In this document: piece by piece, positions 1 to 11,021 of the stretch
Position numbering within the stretch: the stretch's first letter is position 1
Layout: each line of letters opens with the position of its first letter
Origin: Sediminibacter sp. Hel_I_10
GTDB taxonomy: Bacteria > Bacteroidota > Bacteroidia > Flavobacteriales > Flavobacteriaceae
Length of the DNA stretch: 64,000 bases
Direction of reading: 5' to 3'
NCBI RefSeq assembly: GCF_000688335.1
Contig: NZ_JHZX01000001.1
Coordinates: 1,178,001 to 1,242,000, forward strand
Program-made: the position numbers and the translations under genes
The notes under the pieces: model-generated
Told to the model about the DNA's origin: nothing
Database searches by the model: none
What the model saw: the letters and a program-made list of their open reading frames with translations, nothing else

Positions 1-1030
1 GGACATTGAAATTGGCGCTAAGATTTTCAATAACGGAATTTTACATCTGGCTACAAAATTTTTGAATAAGTACATTGGTCTTAATTTAACTTCACTTGAA
101 AACGCCTATCGCTTTTACAAAATTCTACCTCAATTAAAAAAATATGACGTTGTACAGATTATAAATGAAGGCATTTTAAAAACCTATCCACGACTTGAAA
201 TTTTATTGTTTAAGAGACTTTTAAAACATAATAATTGCGTTTATCTACTTTCATGCGGTATCGATTATATCAACGTTAAATACGCATTCGATAAAAAATT
301 TAAATACTCCATACTTACGCCCCTGCATGAAGACAAAAAACTACAAAAATATTACACGCATATTTTAAAAAAAATAAAACCATCTCATTATAAATTGCAT
401 CAATATTTGTTCAAAATGATAGATGGAGTCATAGCTACTGATATAGACTATCACCTACCCTTATTAAACCATCCTAAATATATTGGTATGCTCCCAAATC
501 CCATAAACGTTGAAAAAATCAAGTATATAAGACCTGATATTAATAACAAGCTGATTGTTTTTCATGGTGTAAATACGTCAAATTATATAAAAAAAGGAAA
601 CAATTATTTTGATGATGCTCTAGATATAATAAAAGAAAAGTACCCCAAAAAAGTCACTATTATAAGGTCTGAAAACATACCTTACGATGAGTACATTAAA
701 CTTTATGACTCATCCCATATTCTATTAGATCAAGTGTATGCTTATGACCAAGGTTATAATGCGCTTGAAGCTATGGCCAAAGGGAAGGTTGTTTTTACGG
801 GAGCGGAACAGCAATGGCTAGATTATTACAATCTAAATAAAAACACGGTGGCAATTAACGCATTACCAGATGTTGACTACCTTGTTGAAAAACTAAGCTG
901 GCTTATTGAAAATCCAGAGGAAATCTTGAGCATCTCCAATAATGCAAGAAACTTTATAATGCGAGAGCATCACTATATTGACATTGCCAAACGCTATGTA
1001 GACACTTGGAGATTGAATTCCGCAACATGA
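1..1030 (+). CDS. glycosyltransferase (GT4-like), 5' end outside window
   Basis: This is probably a cytoplasmic retaining glycosyltransferase that adds a sugar to a surface polysaccharide or O-antigen. The reading frame is open from base 2 without a stop, so the TTG at 62 is not the real start and the N-terminal part is missing. The C-terminal half has the usual GT4 nucleotide-sugar site: a VFHGVN stretch, then a glycine-alanine-glutamate run (GYNALEAMAKGK) that matches the family's EX7E-like motif. It overlaps the next gene by the ATGA at 1027-1030, which suggests translational coupling in the polysaccharide cluster. A decayed paralogue of its C-terminal third lies at 1839-2334. The sugar and acceptor cannot be told from sequence. 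Confidence 0.8.
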   Translation, partial: DIEIGAKIFNNGILHLATKFLNKYIGLNLTSLENAYRFYKILPQLKKYDVVQIINEGILKTYPRLEILLFKRLLKHNNCVYLLSCGIDYINVKYAFDKKFKYSILTPLHEDKKLQKYYTHILKKIKPSHYKLHQYLFKMIDGVIATDIDYHLPLLNHPKYIGMLPNPINVEKIKYIRPDINNKLIVFHGVNTSNYIKKGNNYFDDALDIIKEKYPKKVTIIRSENIPYDEYIKLYDSSHILLDQVYAYDQGYNALEAMAKGKVVFTGAEQQWLDYYNLNKNTVAINALPDVDYLVEKLSWLIENPEEILSISNNARNFIMREHHYIDIAKRYVDTWRLNSAT

Positions 1031-1842
1031 AACATTACTTGATTACGCGGTTTAATTTAAAGAATAACACTTGGAACACAAAACATTCAAGTTCGGACCC
1101 ACTTACCACTAAGTGGCTTAACGCCCGAATAAAAATTTTTGAGAAAATTTGTTTCCCGTCTGTAAAAAATCAAAGTCATCAAAATTTTGTGTGGTTAGTT
1201 TGTTTTGATCAAAATACGCCCGAAGAATATCATGCACAAATAAATCAATGGGAAGAAGAATTGCCCTGTTTTAAAGCTTTATTTATAAACGGTTTTGATA
1301 ATCTAAATAAAGACATCAATCAATTTATTAAAGATGACACATCCTTTAAAGACCAATATATCATTACGACACGATTAGATAATGATGATAGTATTCATCA
1401 AGATTTTATTAAAACTATACAAGCAGCATTCAAACCAGAACCATGCACCATAGATATACAAAACGGATATCAGTTGATTTTAAAATCAAATGGAGTCTAT
1501 GACTTAAGGTTATTAAACCTTGCTTATAATCCTTTTATCAGTGTGGTTAGCCCTATCAATGATCTCAAAAATGTATTATCTGAAGAGCACCACTTTTGGA
1601 AAACATATTACAAAACAATATTTATAAGAAAGGAACCTTTATGGCTTCAATTTGTCCATGGCAGTAATGTTTTAAATAGAACATTTAAATTTGCAAAAAT
1701 GACGACAGATCTTAATTCGAAAGATTTCGGTCTTTTTGAAATAAATCTGCCAAATCACTACTTTACAGTTTTATCTTACAACGTATTCACTTGGCCTTAT
1801 CGCTTATTTTCAAAATTAAAGTTAATCATTCTCAAAAAATGA
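1027..1842 (+). CDS. putative rhamnosyltransferase (Rhamno_transf family)
   Basis: A 271-residue protein that begins MKHYLITRFNLK. I chose the ATG at 1027 because it overlaps the preceding stop (ATGA) and removes an unlikely six-residue extension. The N-terminal LITRFN, the WLVCFDQNTP strand and the TTRLDNDD motif (a DxD-like metal and nucleotide-sugar site) resemble the putative rhamnosyltransferase family found in polysaccharide clusters. Its neighbours (glycosyltransferase, sulfotransferase, flippase) support a role in building a surface glycan. Rhamnose as the sugar is only a family-level guess. The stop overlaps another ATGA at 1839-1842, where the glycosyltransferase remnant begins. Confidence 0.65.
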   Translation: MKHYLITRFNLKNNTWNTKHSSSDPLTTKWLNARIKIFEKICFPSVKNQSHQNFVWLVCFDQNTPEEYHAQINQWEEELPCFKALFINGFDNLNKDINQFIKDDTSFKDQYIITTRLDNDDSIHQDFIKTIQAAFKPEPCTIDIQNGYQLILKSNGVYDLRLLNLAYNPFISVVSPINDLKNVLSEEHHFWKTYYKTIFIRKEPLWLQFVHGSNVLNRTFKFAKMTTDLNSKDFGLFEINLPNHYFTVLSYNVFTWPYRLFSKLKLIILKK

Positions 1843-2334
1843 AAGACACTCTTAATCAAGTAATTATAAAAGCATCGGAATTTGAAAAAAGCAAATTAAA
1901 CCGACCTGTAAATCAAGATCCAGAAACTTCTTTATCTCGTAATAAGGAATTTTATTTTTTAATTAATCAGGATTTCGAATCAAGATTAGAACATCAACCT
2001 GATCCAAGGTATTTAGGGAATTTAAATAATTCTTATAATTTACTTTCAAAAATTTACGTTTACAATCAAAACCAAAACGCTATAGAAGCTTTGACCAAAG
2101 AAAAAGCAGTAATTACTGGTGCTGAACAAATTTTTTAATATCATAACTTAAAAGAGGAAAACGTATGTTTCAATACACTTATAGAGGTAGACCATTTGGT
2201 CAAAAAGCTATCTTAGCTTGTTGAAAACCCTGAACGGATAAAGAAAATCGTTAAGAACGCTAGAGTATTTATTGAGAGAACATAATTACAGACTAATGCC
2301 ACATAAATATTTAGACACATGGAACATAAGTTGA
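1839..2334 (+). pseudogene. decayed glycosyltransferase, partial copy of the gene at 1-1030
   Basis: An open stretch from the ATG at 1839 runs 99 codons to a TAA at 2136-2138. From about 2030 its translation (YVYNQNQNAIEALTKEK, then VITGAEQ) matches the YAYDQGYNALEAMAKGK and VFTGAEQ region of the first gene. After the stop the same frame continues the match (YHNLKEEN, then VDHLVKKLS-stop-LVENPE against VDYLVEKLSWLIENPE). A TAG there replaces the tryptophan codon. A one-base frameshift near 2280 then leads to REHNYR and KYLDTW, against REHHYI and RYVDTW. The first 60 residues do not align convincingly. It is therefore a broken tandem paralogue, not a working 115-residue protein. Confidence 0.8.
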
Positions 2335-3251
2335 AGAAAATAAATTTATTTATTCCAGGTGCAGCTAAATCAGGAACCAGTTCATTGCACGAACTATTAA
2401 AACTTCATCCTGAAATTAATATGTCTAAAAATAAAGAACCTCATTTTCTTGCATCTTCTGCTGAAAATTTGAAGTCTAATGAACATATCGAAACGTACCT
2501 TTCTAACTTTAATCTTTCAAAGAAATTTAAATATCATGGAGAATCTAGCACAGGTTACTTTTACTTCAAATCATTTAAAGATAATTTTAAAAAGATAGGG
2601 AATCCTGATGCTAAATTTATTATCATACTCAGAAATCCTATTGACAGGACTTTCTCTCATTACAACTACTTAAAAAGTCTAGGAAGTGAAAATTTAACTT
2701 TAAAGGAAGCGGTTTTAAAGGACCATCAAAAGGAACCATCCCCTTTAGATGTATTACCAGAGTTAATTATTAAAAACTATTATCAATATAGTTTATACGG
2801 CAAATGGCTTACTCTTTTTTCTGAAAATATAAACGTTGAAAATATCAAGGTGATTCTATTTGAAGATTTAAAAAGCAAACCATTGGAAACTCTAAATACC
2901 TGCTTTACATTTTTAGGATTGCACCAACTTGAAACTATCCCTGATATCGCCTCTAATAAAACCGTAAAAATCCGCTTCCCAAAACTTTATAGAAATATTA
3001 GAATTTTCGCTTTCAACGAAAGTAAATTTAGGAATATTATAAAATATTTTCTACCGGTTAAATGGAGAAGAGCCCACAAAAAAAGAATAACAGAGATGTT
3101 GTTAGAACTCATGAAAACCAATAAAAAATTGGCTTTAATAACTACTGAAGAACGCGAATGGCTGTTTGATCTTTATAAACATGATGTTATCAAACTGAAA
3201 CAGTTGACTGGTCTTCAATTTCAAGAATGGCAAGATTTTAACAAGCGCTAA
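2319..3251 (+). CDS. sulfotransferase domain protein
   Basis: A 310-residue cytoplasmic enzyme expected to move sulfate from PAPS to a carbohydrate. The 5'-phosphosulfate-binding loop is visible at residues 13-30 (PGAAKSGTSSLHELL) and the 3'-phosphate-binding motif at about residues 104-116 (ILRNPIDRTFSHY), with the expected Arg and Ser. Length fits the bacterial Sulfotransfer_1/3 families. The start lies inside the 3' end of the glycosyltransferase remnant; no better ATG precedes the PAPS loop. Its stop overlaps the flippase start by one base. The context suggests a sulfated exopolysaccharide or O-antigen, which is an inference. Confidence 0.85.
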   Translation: MEHKLKKINLFIPGAAKSGTSSLHELLKLHPEINMSKNKEPHFLASSAENLKSNEHIETYLSNFNLSKKFKYHGESSTGYFYFKSFKDNFKKIGNPDAKFIIILRNPIDRTFSHYNYLKSLGSENLTLKEAVLKDHQKEPSPLDVLPELIIKNYYQYSLYGKWLTLFSENINVENIKVILFEDLKSKPLETLNTCFTFLGLHQLETIPDIASNKTVKIRFPKLYRNIRIFAFNESKFRNIIKYFLPVKWRRAHKKRITEMLLELMKTNKKLALITTEEREWLFDLYKHDVIKLKQLTGLQFQEWQDFNKR

Positions 3252-4507
3252 TGAACTTTTTTAAAACTTCAATATTATCAGGTTTCAATACGGTCATTAC
3301 CATGGCTTTAGGATTGATCACTAATAAATTTATAGCCGTTTTTATTGGGTCTGAAGGTTTTGCAATTATTGGTCAACTAAAAGATTTTCTAAAAATTGGT
3401 CTATCCCTCGGCCAGTTAGGGTTTGATCGTGGGATTGTAAAGTATACATCTGCCCACAAAAACTCAAGTGAAAGACTTTCTAAATACCTCAGCACTATAT
3501 TTATAAGCCAACTTGTTATTTCTGGCTGTATTGCCCTACTCATCATATTATTTCACAACAAACTCCTAAATTATCTTACTGGATTAGAAAACTACTCCAT
3601 GTATTTTATTCTAATTGGATTAAGTATCGTTCCGATGGTCTTATATACCTCAGGAATGTCAGCTCTAAATGGACTGCACGAAATTAAAAAATTCACGCTA
3701 ATTTCTGTTATAGCCAACGTCATCGGTTCTGGTTTAGCTTTAATATTAATCTATAAATATCAGTTAAAAGGGGTACTCATAAATTTAGCCGTTATTCAAT
3801 TTATTAATTTTTTCGTTTTTATCGTTTTAACTATAGGCAAGCCCTTTCAGCGTAATTGGTTTCAACATAAATTTCAAAAAAAAGAGTTCAAAAATCTGGC
3901 AAGATTTTCTTTGATGAGTATTGTTGGCACTCTCGTACTCTCTTTAACACTTATTGCAATAAGAAAATACATAAGCTTTTATTTGGGGTTGGATTACACA
4001 GGCTATTGGGAAGCTCTATGGAGACTCTCGGTCATTTTTGTTACCGTACTCACCTCTGCCTTTGGGTTTTATTTGCTACCGACGTTCTCAAAACTCTACA
4101 CGAAACATCTAAAAAAAGAGATTTTTAATATTTGGAAAATAACAGTTCCTGTATCTATATTTGCAGGCATTGCACTTATAATTTTTAGAGAATTTGTTAT
4201 CAATCTTATCTATTCAAAAGAATTTTTAATAATCTCTGGTGTACTTATTTTTCAAGTTATAGGAGATATCATCAAGATCAATAGCTGGATTCTAGGGAAT
4301 ATTATCTTAGCGAAAGTACAAGTAAAAACTTTTATAGCCGTTCAAATAGGATGGAGTATAGCATTCTTTACATTGAGTATAATTCTTACTCAAAAAGTTG
4401 GTTTTGTTGGCATAGGTATGGCTTATTTAATATCATATATCCTACATTTTTTATTCATGAACATTTATTTCAAAAAATTGCTCTGGAGAAAATCAATAAG
4501 CGTTTAA
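3251..4507 (+). CDS. Wzx-type polysaccharide flippase / O-antigen translocase
   Basis: A 418-residue inner-membrane protein with about 12 to 14 hydrophobic segments along its whole length. The start (residues 1-60) has the [27 protein letters not shown] pattern typical of MATE/MOP-superfamily polysaccharide exporters, followed by GFAIIGQL. The expected role is flipping a lipid-linked oligosaccharide from the cytoplasmic to the periplasmic face. It starts at the last base of the sulfotransferase stop codon, so the two genes are probably cotranscribed. Its 3' end overlaps the convergent aminotransferase gene by 15 bases. Confidence 0.85.
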   Translation: MNFFKTSILSGFNTVITMALGLITNKFIAVFIGSEGFAIIGQLKDFLKIGLSLGQLGFDRGIVKYTSAHKNSSERLSKYLSTIFISQLVISGCIALLIILFHNKLLNYLTGLENYSMYFILIGLSIVPMVLYTSGMSALNGLHEIKKFTLISVIANVIGSGLALILIYKYQLKGVLINLAVIQFINFFVFIVLTIGKPFQRNWFQHKFQKKEFKNLARFSLMSIVGTLVLSLTLIAIRKYISFYLGLDYTGYWEALWRLSVIFVTVLTSAFGFYLLPTFSKLYTKHLKKEIFNIWKITVPVSIFAGIALIIFREFVINLIYSKEFLIISGVLIFQVIGDIIKINSWILGNIILAKVQVKTFIAVQIGWSIAFFTLSIILTQKVGFVGIGMAYLISYILHFLFMNIYFKKLLWRKSISV

Positions 4508-5596
4508 TATAGAAATAACATAGTCGATTTGACGGTCATCCATAACCGGACTCATTGGCAAACTGACTACGGTATTGTGAATGTAATTTGTAATGGGTAG
4601 CGATAATTCTTTATATTCAGAAAATGCTTTTTGAAGATGAGGCGGAATGGGATAATGAATTAAGTAACCAACTCCATTTGCTTCTAAATAATCGCAAAAA
4701 TTTGTTCTTTCTTCTACTTGCACCACGAAAAGATGAAATACATGATTTTTAGTTCCATCCCAATATGGAAGTTTTATTTTATCATTATTTATTTCAGATA
4801 AATAACGCTTGGCAACAATCCTTCTAAGTTCATTATCACCATCTAAATGAGGTAGTTTTTCAAGTAAAAAAGCGGCCTGTAATTCATCTAAACGGGAGTT
4901 TACTCCTATCAAATCATTAACGTATTTAGAAGAAGTGCCATAATTTCTTAATTTCATAATAATATTTGCCAATTGCTTGTCATTGGTAGTAACAGCACCT
5001 GCATCTCCAAGAGCACCCAAATTTTTACTTGGATAAAAACTAAAGCCAGCGGCATCTGCCAAACTACCAGCTCTCACTTGATTTAAATCTTCTGCACCAT
5101 GTGCTTGTGCTGCATCTGAAATTAAGAGCAGCCCCCTTTTTTTTACTATCTCTCGTAAAGCAGCCATATCTGCTAATTGACCATACAAATGAGTCACCAA
5201 AACAGCTTTAACGTGAGTGTCCGTTTGTGCCTCAACTTCTATAGGGCTTAAATTAAATGTATGCTTATCGGGTTCTAGAAACACCGGCTCTAAACCAGCT
5301 TGTTTCACCGCTAAAATCGTAGCTATATAGGTATTTGCTGCTAGCAACACTTTATCTCCTTTTTCAAGTTGACCTAACTCTAAGTAAGCTTTTAAAATTA
5401 AAATTAGAGCATCTAAACCGTTACCTACCCCAATACAAAATTGGCTTCCGCAATACGCCGCAAATTCTTGCTCAAATCGTCTTGTATTTGCCCCCAAGAT
5501 GTAATGTCCTGATTTCAAAAAGCCATTAAGCTTTTCTTGAAAACCAGTTTCGTGGTTTTGATTAATTTGCTGAAGATCAAGAAACGGTACTATCAT
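4493..5596 (-). CDS. DegT/DnrJ/EryC1/StrS sugar aminotransferase
   Basis: A 367-residue PLP enzyme that would convert a nucleotide-linked keto sugar to an amino sugar. It starts [10 protein letters not shown], then [10 protein letters not shown] (substrate and PLP phosphate region), [10 protein letters not shown] (the PLP aspartate) and [16 protein letters not shown], whose lysine forms the Schiff base. The closest functional type I recognise is the FdtB/QdtB group making dTDP-3-amino-3,6-dideoxyhexoses, but sequence alone does not settle the substrate. It follows the acyltransferase gene with a four-base ATGA overlap (5593-5596). An aminotransferase coupled to an acyltransferase suggests synthesis of an N-acylated amino sugar. 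Confidence 0.87.
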   Translation of the reverse strand: MIVPFLDLQQINQNHETGFQEKLNGFLKSGHYILGANTRRFEQEFAAYCGSQFCIGVGNGLDALILILKAYLELGQLEKGDKVLLAANTYIATILAVKQAGLEPVFLEPDKHTFNLSPIEVEAQTDTHVKAVLVTHLYGQLADMAALREIVKKRGLLLISDAAQAHGAEDLNQVRAGSLADAAGFSFYPSKNLGALGDAGAVTTNDKQLANIIMKLRNYGTSSKYVNDLIGVNSRLDELQAAFLLEKLPHLDGDNELRRIVAKRYLSEINNDKIKLPYWDGTKNHVFHLFVVQVEERTNFCDYLEANGVGYLIHYPIPPHLQKAFSEYKELSLPITNYIHNTVVSLPMSPVMDDRQIDYVISILNAY

Positions 5597-6540
5597 AATT
5601 GCAATTCATATCTGTCTAAATTAGTGGGAATACCACCTAACTCTTCCTTATAATTGGTAAGTCCATGATTATAGATATAACCATCTGCCTCATTTGTAGT
5701 ACCTAAGTCAAAAAATTCAAACCCTAAATCTTGATATTTTTTGAATAATTCTAAATATAAAAAATCCAAGGCTTTTAATTTTTTCCCAAGTTCATTAACA
5801 GCTCCATATTGAGACTTTACCACTCGACTATTGGGCTCTATAAATAAGGTCATTCCTGCCACAAGATTACCTTGATATTCCAGATTGAACTGCTGTATAT
5901 TATCAGGAAAACGATCTGATAGCTTCTGGATTTCATTAACTGAATGCACAGGATTTACATCATATTTTTGTTTTAAGACCGGCTTTAAAATTTCGGTCCA
6001 AAAAAGCTCAAAATTTTTGCTCTCAGTTATAATAAAGTCTCTTGTAAATTCTTTGTTATAGATTTTCTTCTTGTTTTTGTGCACTTTAGTATTTCGTTGA
6101 AGGTGCACAAAAAAGTTCATATCTCTTCTTACTAAAGATGCCTTTTTCTGAAACAAGACATACTCTAAAGCATTACTTTGAAACAGATTGTACTTTGTGG
6201 GCATCAATTTTAAGGTTAAGATCCTGAAATACTCATCTCTAAGAAAAAGCATCAATTCATTAAAAACAGAAGCGATACTGTTTACCTTATCAAAATCCTT
6301 GAGAATGAGCCCTCCATAAGTCAGTCCTTGATGCGAATACAATTGATCCCCAACTCGATTAGCAGGCAATAATGCCACCAATTTTTCACCTTCATAAATC
6401 ATTAAGGAGTAGTCTTCAAACCGATCTTTATGGTAATCCATAAAATCACGTTGAAATAAAAACGTAGCGTTTTTTGAAACTGAGACGAAGTTATTCCAAA
6501 CCTCATATTCAAATTTTGAATAGCGCTGTACGGTATACAT
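5593..6540 (-). CDS. FemAB/GNAT-like acyltransferase (Acetyltransf_6 type)
   Basis: About 315 residues from the ATG at 6540 ([18 protein letters not shown]). A TTG start ten codons upstream (6570) is possible but less likely. The fold is suggested by the N-terminal [15 protein letters not shown], the central [14 protein letters not shown] and the C-terminal [23 protein letters not shown], a pattern seen in the FemAB-like GNAT families of polysaccharide clusters. The probable role is N- or O-acylation of a sugar. The gene sits upstream of and overlaps the sugar aminotransferase, so the amino group made by that enzyme is a plausible acceptor. The acyl donor is unknown. Confidence 0.65.
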   Translation of the reverse strand: MYTVQRYSKFEYEVWNNFVSVSKNATFLFQRDFMDYHKDRFEDYSLMIYEGEKLVALLPANRVGDQLYSHQGLTYGGLILKDFDKVNSIASVFNELMLFLRDEYFRILTLKLMPTKYNLFQSNALEYVLFQKKASLVRRDMNFFVHLQRNTKVHKNKKKIYNKEFTRDFIITESKNFELFWTEILKPVLKQKYDVNPVHSVNEIQKLSDRFPDNIQQFNLEYQGNLVAGMTLFIEPNSRVVKSQYGAVNELGKKLKALDFLYLELFKKYQDLGFEFFDLGTTNEADGYIYNHGLTNYKEELGGIPTNLDRYELQL

Positions 6541-6648
6541 CTCGGTTTTATCACTTTTCTGATTTCCCAAATAACTAATGATTAAGGTAGCGTTGTAAAA
6601 CTAAAATTATTTTTACTTTTAAATCTCATATTGCAGATAAATTATCAA

Positions 6649-7929
6649 ATGGCCGAAAAGTACTTTAAACCGATTCTACTTTCTATATTATCTGTTGTTT
6701 TTATTATTGTTGTCCTACGACCCATTCATTTTTTCCCAGATTCACAGGGATATCTCCAAATGGAAATATATCGGTCAGCAGGTTATCCTATTTTCTTGTG
6801 GTTACTAAAACAAATCTCTGGTAATCATTTGGGTCCTGTTACTGTATTGACTCAAATTTCGATTGGACTAATTGCCATATATATTTTTATCACTCATTTA
6901 AAAAAACACCTCAAGATACACGCTATTTGGGTTCTGTTTTTAACTATCATTATTGCCACACCATATGTGTATAATCACAATATAGCCAACAACTATTTGT
7001 CAGAAGCATTGTCTTACCCATTGTATCTCATAGTGGCCTTATGTTATATACTGGGCTTAATACGTCATTCTAAAACCCACTTATGGATTGGCTTATCTCT
7101 TCTATTCCTCCTCATCCAAACGCGGTCACAGTTTATGTTTCTCGTGCCAATAGGTCTTTTAATCATACTTTGGGCAGCCTATAAAACCAACTCATTCAAA
7201 TCTCATGGCTTGCTGTTTTTAGTGTGTTTGATTTTTCCGCTGTTCACATTTTTAACTGATAAAACATATCACAAAATAGTACACCATCATTTTGAGAGTA
7301 CACCATGGACAGGAATTCACGTCATATCACCTGCATTCTATGTCGCCAATGAGAACGATTCTATCCTCTTTGACAATCCGAATGAACGGCAATTTTTTAA
7401 TGCCATCTTCACTGAACTTCGTCAAAAAAAATTAAACATTCATCATCTTGAATTGAGTGGAGAAGATGATGAAACTTCCTACTACATTAAAAATTTTACA
7501 AATATTGCAAATCATACTGTTTTTGATGACGGCAGAACACTAATGAAAGACGGCTTGTCTAAAGAGGAAAACTATATCGCCATTGATCAACTCACAAAGA
7601 AAATGACACTGCCATTGGTCATTGACAATCTTGTAGCGTATTCAAAACTCTATATTAAAAATTTTATAAATGCGTTTGGAAATAGCAGATATGCCTTGTT
7701 GTATCTGATGCTATTGGTTTTTAGTTGTATTGGCATGTTTAGGCTAAATACCACTGCTTTTAAAATTTTATCGCTCACTACCTTAATGACCATTGCAAAT
7801 ATTGGGTTAGTGGCTATTGGCATGTACACCATAAAACGGTTTACATTTTATAATGATTGGGTGATTTTTCTAGCCCTATTTATACTTATGGACTCGTTTT
7901 TAAAAAACCAACTTAAAGACCGTATTTAA
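6649..7929 (+). CDS. multi-pass membrane protein, GT-C glycosyltransferase-like
   Basis: About 426 residues from the ATG at 6649 ([11 protein letters not shown]); a TTG at 6631 would add six residues. There are around ten hydrophobic segments. After the first one comes a loop with [11 protein letters not shown] and then [12 protein letters not shown]. This resembles the first periplasmic loop of ArnT/PMT-type GT-C enzymes, which carries an acidic catalytic residue before a PGYP-like helix. A large soluble loop lies at roughly residues 210-330. If this reading is right it would use a polyprenyl-phosphate sugar, which the convergent GT2 gene might make. The family assignment is tentative. Confidence 0.5.
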   Translation: MAEKYFKPILLSILSVVFIIVVLRPIHFFPDSQGYLQMEIYRSAGYPIFLWLLKQISGNHLGPVTVLTQISIGLIAIYIFITHLKKHLKIHAIWVLFLTIIIATPYVYNHNIANNYLSEALSYPLYLIVALCYILGLIRHSKTHLWIGLSLLFLLIQTRSQFMFLVPIGLLIILWAAYKTNSFKSHGLLFLVCLIFPLFTFLTDKTYHKIVHHHFESTPWTGIHVISPAFYVANENDSILFDNPNERQFFNAIFTELRQKKLNIHHLELSGEDDETSYYIKNFTNIANHTVFDDGRTLMKDGLSKEENYIAIDQLTKKMTLPLVIDNLVAYSKLYIKNFINAFGNSRYALLYLMLLVFSCIGMFRLNTTAFKILSLTTLMTIANIGLVAIGMYTIKRFTFYNDWVIFLALFILMDSFLKNQLKDRI

Positions 7930-8623
7930 GAATACAGTAAATAGCTCTCAAACCATCTTTCCAGGTAATTTTTTTGCCTTCTTCAAATGTGCGCCCATAA
8001 TAACTGATTCCTACTTCGTATATTCTGATATGCTTTATTTTTGAAACCTTCGCCGTCACTTCTGGTTCAAATCCAAACCGTTGTTCTTTAAATGTTATGG
8101 ATTGAATGATTTCTCTTTTAAACATTTTGTAACAGGTTTCCATGTCTGTAAGGTTCAAGTTTGTGAACATATTACTCAAAAAGGTAAGAAACTTATTGCC
8201 AATACTGTGCCAAAAGAACAGTACGCGGTGGGCATTTCCGCCCATAAAACGACTTCCGTAGACAACATCCGCAACGCCATCTAACATAGGCTTTAAAAGT
8301 AAATTGTATTCTTGAGGATCGTACTCTAAATCAGCGTCCTGTATAATCACCACGTCACCTGTAGCTTCAGCTATACCTCTATGTAAAGCAGCTCCTTTAC
8401 CTTGATTTTTATTCTGTTTTAGAAGTTTAATGGTCTGACTCTCATTAAGTGTTATGTAAGAATTGATCACTTCCAATGATTGATCAGAAGAGCAATCATC
8501 AATAATAATTATTTCCTTAGTAATATCTTGAAGGAGCACAACACTTTTAATTTTGTCTAAAATCTTTAAAATCGTTTGAGCTTCGTTATATACGGGTATA
8601 ATGATTGATAATTTAGAAATCAT
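7913..8623 (-). CDS. GT2 glycosyltransferase, polyprenyl-phosphate mannose/glucose synthase-like
   Basis: I use the ATG at 8623, giving a 236-residue protein that begins [18 protein letters not shown]. The longer frame to 8776 would cross the typA terminator and add a non-conserved leader. The GT-A motifs are clear: [18 protein letters not shown], and [11 protein letters not shown] with the DxD-type metal site, followed by VYGSRF. There are no C-terminal membrane helices, as in the dolichyl-phosphate mannose synthase-like subgroup. The expected role is charging a polyprenyl phosphate with a hexose at the cytoplasmic membrane. It overlaps the convergent membrane protein gene by 17 bases. Confidence 0.82.
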   Translation of the reverse strand: MISKLSIIIPVYNEAQTILKILDKIKSVVLLQDITKEIIIIDDCSSDQSLEVINSYITLNESQTIKLLKQNKNQGKGAALHRGIAEATGDVVIIQDADLEYDPQEYNLLLKPMLDGVADVVYGSRFMGGNAHRVLFFWHSIGNKFLTFLSNMFTNLNLTDMETCYKMFKREIIQSITFKEQRFGFEPEVTAKVSKIKHIRIYEVGISYYGRTFEEGKKITWKDGLRAIYCILKYGL

Positions 8624-8695
8624 GTTTGAGTTTATAGCATTGGATCTAGAAGACAAAGTAAATTGAATTTTTTTGAGATAATAGATTATATCCAT

Positions 8696-8730
8696 AAAAA
8701 AAGGGAATCCTGTTACGGATTCCCTTTTTT
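8696..8730 (-). terminator. intrinsic terminator downstream of typA
   Basis: A perfect hairpin: AAGGGAATCC, a six-base loop, then GGATTCCCTT. It is flanked by A and T runs, so it could work on either strand. It lies 18 bases past the typA stop. It also argues against the longer reading of the GT2 gene, whose N-terminus would otherwise run through it. Confidence 0.9.
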
Positions 8731-8747
8731 CTATTGTCATTAACGTA

Positions 8748-10547
8748 TTACATAATCTTATTACGTTTACGATCATTCTCTGTTAAGTACACCTTACGCA
8801 ATCTCAAAAAGTGTGGAGTTACTTCAACATACTCATCTTTTTGAATGTATTCTAGAGCCTCTTCCAAAGAGAATTTGATAGCTGGTACAATCTTGGCTTT
8901 ATCATCTGCACCAGAACTACGTACGTTACTTAATTTTTTAGTTTTAGTGACGTTAACGGTCATATCATCACCACGAGAGTTCTCGCCAATAACCTGACCT
9001 TCGTAAATATCTTCTCCTGGATCCACAAAAAACTTACCACGGTCCTGTAACTTATCGATAGAATAAGGAATCGCTTGTCCTTTTTCCATAGACACCAAAC
9101 TTCCGTTTTGACGTTCTGGGATACCACCTTTCAATGGTTGGTATTCTTTAAAACGGTGTGCCATAATAGCCTCTCCTGCGGTTGCTGTCAATAACTGATT
9201 ACGCAAACCAATAATACCTCTTGAAGGAATAAGGAATTGGCAAACCATACGCTCTCCCTTAGCTTCCATACTCAACATCTCACCTTTTCTCATAGATACC
9301 ATCTCAATGGCCTTACCAGAGACATCTTCTGGTAAATCAATGGTCAATTCTTCAACTGGCTCACATTTAACACCATCAACTTCCTTGATGATTACTTGAG
9401 GTTGTCCAATTTGAAGTTCATAACCTTCACGTCTCATGGTTTCAATTAAAACCGAAAGGTGCAATACACCGCGGCCAAAAACCATAAATTTATCGGCACT
9501 GTCGGTAGGCTCAACTCTTAGGGCAAGGTTTTTCTCTAGCTCTTTAGTTAAACGGTCCTTAATATGACGCGAGGTTACAAATTTTCCGTCTTTTCCGAAG
9601 AAGGGAGAATCATTAATGGTAAACAACATACTCATTGTAGGCTCATCAATAGCAATTGTTTTAAGTCCTTCTGGATTTTCCCAATCGGCAACGGTATCAC
9701 CAATATCAAAAGATTCTAGACCAACAATGGCGCAAATATCACCTGTTTGTACTTCTTCTACCTTAAGACGACCTAAGCCTTCAAAAACGTGAAGTTCTTT
9801 TATTTTTGATTTCACGATGCTGCCATCACGCTTCACCAATGAAATGTTTTGTCCAACTTTTAACTCGCCACGTGTTAAACGACCAATCGCAATACGACCG
9901 GTAAATGAAGAGAAATCCAAAGATGTAATCAACATTTGTGTATTTCCTTCAGGAATTTTTGGAGCAGGAATGTGCTCTATTACCATATCCAACAACGGCT
10001 CGATGTTTTCGGTTTCATCCTTCCAATCATCACTCATCCAGTTGTTCTTCGCAGAACCGTATACGGTTGGAAAATCTAACTGCCATTCTTCTGCACCCAA
10101 TTCAAACATAAGATCAAATACTTTCTCATGAACCTCATCTGGAGTACAGTTTTCTTTATCTACTTTATTAATTACTACACATGGCTTAAGACCTAAATCA
10201 ATTGCCTTTTGCAGTACAAATCTTGTTTGTGGCATAGGGCCTTCAAAAGCATCTACCAATAGCAAAACGCCATCTGCCATATTCAATACACGCTCTACCT
10301 CACCACCAAAATCGGCGTGACCAGGAGTGTCAATGATATTGATTTTTGTATCCTTATAGATCACAGAGACGTTTTTAGAAGTAATGGTGATACCTCTTTC
10401 ACGCTCAAGATCATTGTTATCTAGAATAAGATCGCCTGTGTTTTCGTTCTCACGAAATAACTGACAATGGTACATTATTTTATCAACCAACGTCGTTTTA
10501 CCGTGGTCAACGTGTGCAATGATTGCAATGTTTTTGATATTAGCCAT
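8748..10547 (-). CDS. typA: ribosome-associated translational GTPase TypA/BipA
   Basis: A 599-residue translational GTPase related to EF-G that binds the ribosome and helps 50S assembly and growth under stress. The G1 loop AHVDHGKTT lies near residues 11-19, switch II is DTPGHADF, and the base-recognition motif is NKVD. These are followed by the domain II, EF-G-type domain III/V and the BipA-specific C-terminal domain ([11 protein letters not shown], then [11 protein letters not shown]). Length is typical. It is probably a single-gene unit: there is a -7 element about 25 bases upstream and a strong terminator downstream. Confidence 0.97.
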   Translation of the reverse strand: MANIKNIAIIAHVDHGKTTLVDKIMYHCQLFRENENTGDLILDNNDLERERGITITSKNVSVIYKDTKINIIDTPGHADFGGEVERVLNMADGVLLLVDAFEGPMPQTRFVLQKAIDLGLKPCVVINKVDKENCTPDEVHEKVFDLMFELGAEEWQLDFPTVYGSAKNNWMSDDWKDETENIEPLLDMVIEHIPAPKIPEGNTQMLITSLDFSSFTGRIAIGRLTRGELKVGQNISLVKRDGSIVKSKIKELHVFEGLGRLKVEEVQTGDICAIVGLESFDIGDTVADWENPEGLKTIAIDEPTMSMLFTINDSPFFGKDGKFVTSRHIKDRLTKELEKNLALRVEPTDSADKFMVFGRGVLHLSVLIETMRREGYELQIGQPQVIIKEVDGVKCEPVEELTIDLPEDVSGKAIEMVSMRKGEMLSMEAKGERMVCQFLIPSRGIIGLRNQLLTATAGEAIMAHRFKEYQPLKGGIPERQNGSLVSMEKGQAIPYSIDKLQDRGKFFVDPGEDIYEGQVIGENSRGDDMTVNVTKTKKLSNVRSSGADDKAKIVPAIKFSLEEALEYIQKDEYVEVTPHFLRLRKVYLTENDRKRNKIM

Positions 10548-10570
10548 AATTACGCCCTGTTTTAAGCGTG

Positions 10571-10578
10571 CAAAGGTA
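10571..10578 (-). promoter_or_regulatory. Bacteroidota -7 promoter element for typA
   Basis: On the minus strand this reads TACCTTTG, matching the TAnnTTTG consensus, 24 bases before the typA ATG. A TTG that could serve as the -33 element lies 22 bases further upstream, slightly more than the usual spacing. The 10548-11021 gap holds nothing else I can support apart from this and the kdsA element. Confidence 0.5.
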
Positions 10579-10993
10579 CGTTAAAATCTGTTTAAAAAAT
10601 CAATGTTTCAAATTATTTAAAACACTACTTAAAAAAATTTACTTCGGAAACGTGACAAACACGTAAAAAGCCTAGTAATTCACTGGAAATCATAAGCGTA
10701 AAAACACATCCTTCCTCCTCTTAAATTTAATACATCCTATTTATTTTTGACTGTATTCCACTTTAAATAATCGCCATAAACGTCAATTTACCGCAGCATC
10801 TTTATTCAAAAAAAAGCCAAGTAAAAGGGTTTGCAATTTGAGCAAGCTCAGCCATAGATATACCAAAAACGTATACCCAAAAACGCTTTAAAATTAGGGT
10901 GGGAGTTATTATACCTATATCAAACCAAACCGTGTCTTCCATACTCTTGAGTCCAAAATTAGCATTGACATCATTTTCAAGTCTAGATTTACG

Positions 10994-11001
10994 TAACTTT
11001 G
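10994..11001 (+). promoter_or_regulatory. Bacteroidota -7 promoter element for kdsA
   Basis: TAACTTTG matches TAnnTTTG and ends 20 bases before the kdsA ATG. No TTTG sits at the ideal -33 spacing; the nearest TTG is 26 bases upstream. The call therefore rests on the -7 element and its position. Confidence 0.5.
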
Positions 11002-11021
11002 TCTTTTAAATACATCAAACA

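Noticed and set aside
1791-2138. 115-residue protein read as an intact gene
   Set aside because: Its C-terminal half is a broken continuation of the glycosyltransferase copy, and the proposed start lies within the preceding gene. Treated as a pseudogene from 1839.
4493-4507. Convergent overlap of the flippase and aminotransferase as an antisense regulatory feature
   Set aside because: A 15-base convergent overlap is common in compact genomes and nothing further supports regulation.
8624-8776. N-terminal extension of the GT2 enzyme
   Set aside because: The extension would translate through the typA terminator and precede the conserved IIPVYNE start.
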